A DNA stretch of 6,593 nucleotides from Deinococcus sp. (GTDB lineage Bacteria; Deinococcota; Deinococci; Deinococcales; Thermaceae). A program made the translations under genes and the position numbers. Shown one piece after another: positions 4,708-6,593 of this stretch. The stretch lies in NCBI GenBank assembly GCA_023382135.1, contig JAMCQK010000218.1, positions 1 to 6,593 on the forward strand. Reading direction: 5' to 3'. The notes under the pieces are model-generated. The model was not told the DNA's origin. It ran no database searches and saw only the letters and a program-made list of their open reading frames with translations. Each line of letters starts with the position of its first letter. Within the stretch, counting starts at the first letter, position 1.

Positions 4708-6144
4708 ATGAAGCAATTTGTGCTGGCCTGCTTTCTGGCCCTTTCAGTGGGGCTTGCGCAACAGGATATTGCTCCCGATAGCCCGGCTTTAAAAGCTGCC
4801 CAAGCCGCTTTGGAGGCTGGCCGAAACGAGGAGGCCGCTACAGCATTTGAAGAAATTCTGGCTACTAACTATACCAGTTATAGTGCCCACTTTGGTCTTG
4901 GTCTGGCTTTGTACCGGTTGGGCGACTTTAAAGGGGCGCGGTTTGAGTTTACGCAGCTCACCCAGCTTGCGCCGGGGCGGTTTGAGGGCTGGTATAACCT
5001 TGGCGTTACCTTGGAGCGGCTTGGGCAGCCAGCCGAGTCGGCCAAGGCGTTATCCACGGCGCTGGACGTGGGCAACAAAGCAAAACTAGAGCCGGAAGCG
5101 CTTAGACCCGCGTACTTGGGGCTTGCCAAGGCCCTCCGAGACCAGGGGCAGTACGACAAAGTAGCGGACTTCCTGCAGGAAGCTATCAAGAAGTACCCCA
5201 GTGACCCGGATCTCACCTATCTGATGGCCGAGAGCTTTTACCGCGCGGGCAGGCCGCTCGAGGCCTTGCCCCCCGCTTACAGTCTGCTTATGGTCGAGAA
5301 CATGAAGGTGAACGCGGTGTTGTTGGTGGCGGACATCTACTTTGCGCAAGACCTTCCCGAACGCGCGGTGCGCGAACTTGACCGCGTCCTGCAGACCGTT
5401 ACCGAGCCGGCCTCGAGGGCGCAGCTTCTGCTCAAGAAGTCCACCCTGGTAAGCGGAAAAGCCAAGCTGGATATCCTTGCCGAGGCCGCCAGGCTGGACC
5501 CCAGACTCTGGCAGGCCAGCTATAACCTGGGCATTATCAAGCTGCAAGCGGGGGATGCTAAAGGGGCGCTCGAAGCCCTGAAAGCGGCTTATGCCAGCGC
5601 CCCAGAGGAACCCAAGGTGCTACTCGGCATGGCCTCGGCCTATGACCGGCTGGGCCAGGCCGCCGAGGCTGGACGCTACGCCTCGCTGGCCGCCAGCAGC
5701 GCGCAGGGAGGCGACAAAGCCGATGCCCTGACTATCCAGGGCAAGTCGGCCTATACCCAGCGTAAGTTTGAAGATGCCAACAGCGCGCTTAGCCAAGCGG
5801 TGGTTATCAAGCCAACTAGCGGCTCCGCGTGGCTTTACCTGGGGCTATCCCAGTACGCGCTCGCGGATTACCGTGGGGCGGCCGGCTCACTGGAAAAAGC
5901 CTTGAACCTGGAGCCAAGCTCCTCGACGGCGGCCAACCTGGGGGCGGCCTATCTGGCTTTGAAGATGTTCCCGGATGCCGAGCGGGTGCTTACTTATGCG
6001 ACTACTAAGGACAGCAGCAATGCGGTGGCCTGGTACAACCTGGGCTGGGCGCTGCGCTCGCTCGCTCGCGAGACAGAGGCACAGCGTGCCTGGAGGCGGG
6101 CACTGGAACTTGGTTACGCACCCGCCCGCTCGTTGGTTAGGTAA
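4708..6144 (+). CDS. Secreted tetratricopeptide (TPR) repeat protein
   Basis: The 478-residue protein begins with a short signal peptide (residues 1-17, a lysine then a hydrophobic core, with a likely signal peptidase I cut after GLA), so it should act outside the cytoplasmic membrane. The rest is made of about a dozen TPR units of roughly 34 residues, for example near 58-91, 92-125, 134-167, 269-302, 373-406 and 439-472, each with the usual WYNLG or AYLGL first helix and A/G positions. Such superhelices bind other proteins; no enzyme domain is present and the partner is unknown. ATG 4708 was chosen because GGGGGA lies 6 bases before it and the signal peptide follows at once; the frame is open back to 4531, but that part overlaps the tRNA. 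Cys8 is a poor lipobox, so a lipoprotein is unlikely. The next gene starts 51 bases on. Confidence 0.88.
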   Translation: MKQFVLACFLALSVGLAQQDIAPDSPALKAAQAALEAGRNEEAATAFEEILATNYTSYSAHFGLGLALYRLGDFKGARFEFTQLTQLAPGRFEGWYNLGVTLERLGQPAESAKALSTALDVGNKAKLEPEALRPAYLGLAKALRDQGQYDKVADFLQEAIKKYPSDPDLTYLMAESFYRAGRPLEALPPAYSLLMVENMKVNAVLLVADIYFAQDLPERAVRELDRVLQTVTEPASRAQLLLKKSTLVSGKAKLDILAEAARLDPRLWQASYNLGIIKLQAGDAKGALEALKAAYASAPEEPKVLLGMASAYDRLGQAAEAGRYASLAASSAQGGDKADALTIQGKSAYTQRKFEDANSALSQAVVIKPTSGSAWLYLGLSQYALADYRGAAGSLEKALNLEPSSSTAANLGAAYLALKMFPDAERVLTYATTKDSSNAVAWYNLGWALRSLARETEAQRAWRRALELGYAPARSLVR

Positions 6145-6195
6145 ATGTCGTCCGGAACAATTTAGTCAATATAGGGACTTTTGAGGGAGTGGAGT

Positions 6196-6593
6196 ATGGG
6201 GTGGCTGCGAAACAACTGGCTTGACGCGCTAATTTTCCTGCTGTTCGGCCTGGTAGTGGCTGGTGGGGTCTTCTTTATAACCGGGATCAATCCTTTAACG
6301 GCACTTCCTAAGCCGGGCGGTAGCAGTGCGGTCGCTTCACCCAAAACTGCGGCCCCTTCCCCCGCGCCTGTGGCCACGCCGGTGAAGCCCGCGGAAGCAC
6401 CAAAGGCCGAAGAACCGATAATTCGTATTCCCACGGCGCCGGAGGAGCCTACTCCTGTCCCGGTGGAAGCTGGCGATCAAACCCCTGCCAAAGCCGTGCC
6501 GGCGCCCATAACGCCCAGCGCTTCTAAACCTTCCGCTAGTGAGCCCAAAGCCGCTCCGGGCGGTACTTGGCGGGTGGCGGCTACCTGGAACTG
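6196..6593 (+). CDS. Single-pass membrane protein with Pro/Ala-rich linker, partial
   Basis: The first 132 residues are visible; the gene runs off the window. A short positively charged start (MGWLRNNW) leads into one membrane helix (about residues 10-30), then a low-complexity stretch rich in Pro, Ala, Lys and Glu (about 38-122), and then GGTWRVAAT, where a folded C-terminal domain seems to begin. This layout (inner-membrane anchor, long periplasmic or cell-wall linker, C-terminal domain) is typical of SPOR-domain or LysM-type cell-envelope proteins; SPOR is a guess from the first few residues only. The ATG is preceded by GGGAGTGGAG, a strong ribosome binding site. It follows the TPR gene by 51 bases on the same strand with no terminator between, so the two are probably co-transcribed. 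Confidence 0.75.
   Translation, partial: MGWLRNNWLDALIFLLFGLVVAGGVFFITGINPLTALPKPGGSSAVASPKTAAPSPAPVATPVKPAEAPKAEEPIIRIPTAPEEPTPVPVEAGDQTPAKAVPAPITPSASKPSASEPKAAPGGTWRVAATWN

Noticed and set aside
4715..4734. Lipoprotein signal at Cys8 of the TPR protein
   Set aside because: The residues before Cys8 (VLA) fit the lipobox poorly and the cysteine is too close to the N-terminus. A signal peptidase I site after GLA fits better.

Overview
The window looks like chromosomal DNA from a Thermaceae-type bacterium (Deinococcota), most likely close to Meiothermus. The grounds are moderate: base composition in the high fifties percent GC, frequent CTCGAG words, TANNNT boxes placed 6 to 8 bases before start codons (the leaderless pattern common in Deinococcota), and the look of the proteins. 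No database search was possible, so the assignment is an inference.

Layout. Positions 1-93 hold TG and TGG simple repeats and a small inverted repeat, next to a broken azlC-like gene (94-513, minus) whose protein stops abruptly inside a membrane segment. To its right lie three further minus-strand genes: an AraC-family regulator (573-1382), mutM/fpg formamidopyrimidine-DNA glycosylase (1405-2205) and an NDUFA9-like SDR protein (2234-3130). With azlC they form a close minus-strand series (order of transcription: SDR, mutM, araC, azlC) with gaps of 28, 22 and 59 bases. Upstream of the SDR gene is a poorly explained 300-base stretch (3149-3447) with a possible small gene. Then come an acyl-CoA thioesterase (3448-3810, minus) and a pterin-4a-carbinolamine dehydratase (4037-4381, minus). 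Each has its own good ribosome binding site and inverted repeats upstream. A clear initiator tRNA-Met (4491-4567, minus) has a near-consensus promoter and a strong intrinsic terminator.

On the plus strand, diverging from the tRNA, are a secreted TPR-repeat protein (4708-6144) and the start of a single-pass membrane protein with a long proline/alanine-rich linker (from 6196, cut by the window end). These two look co-transcribed and probably act at the cell envelope.

Most of the region is ordinary housekeeping. No phage, CRISPR, toxin-antitoxin or defence system is visible. The points most worth a second look are the broken azlC end beside simple repeats, a GTG-start element shared by araC and azlC, the paired palindromes in front of the thioesterase gene, the unexplained open frame at 3142-3360, and the C1/U72 mismatch of the initiator tRNA.
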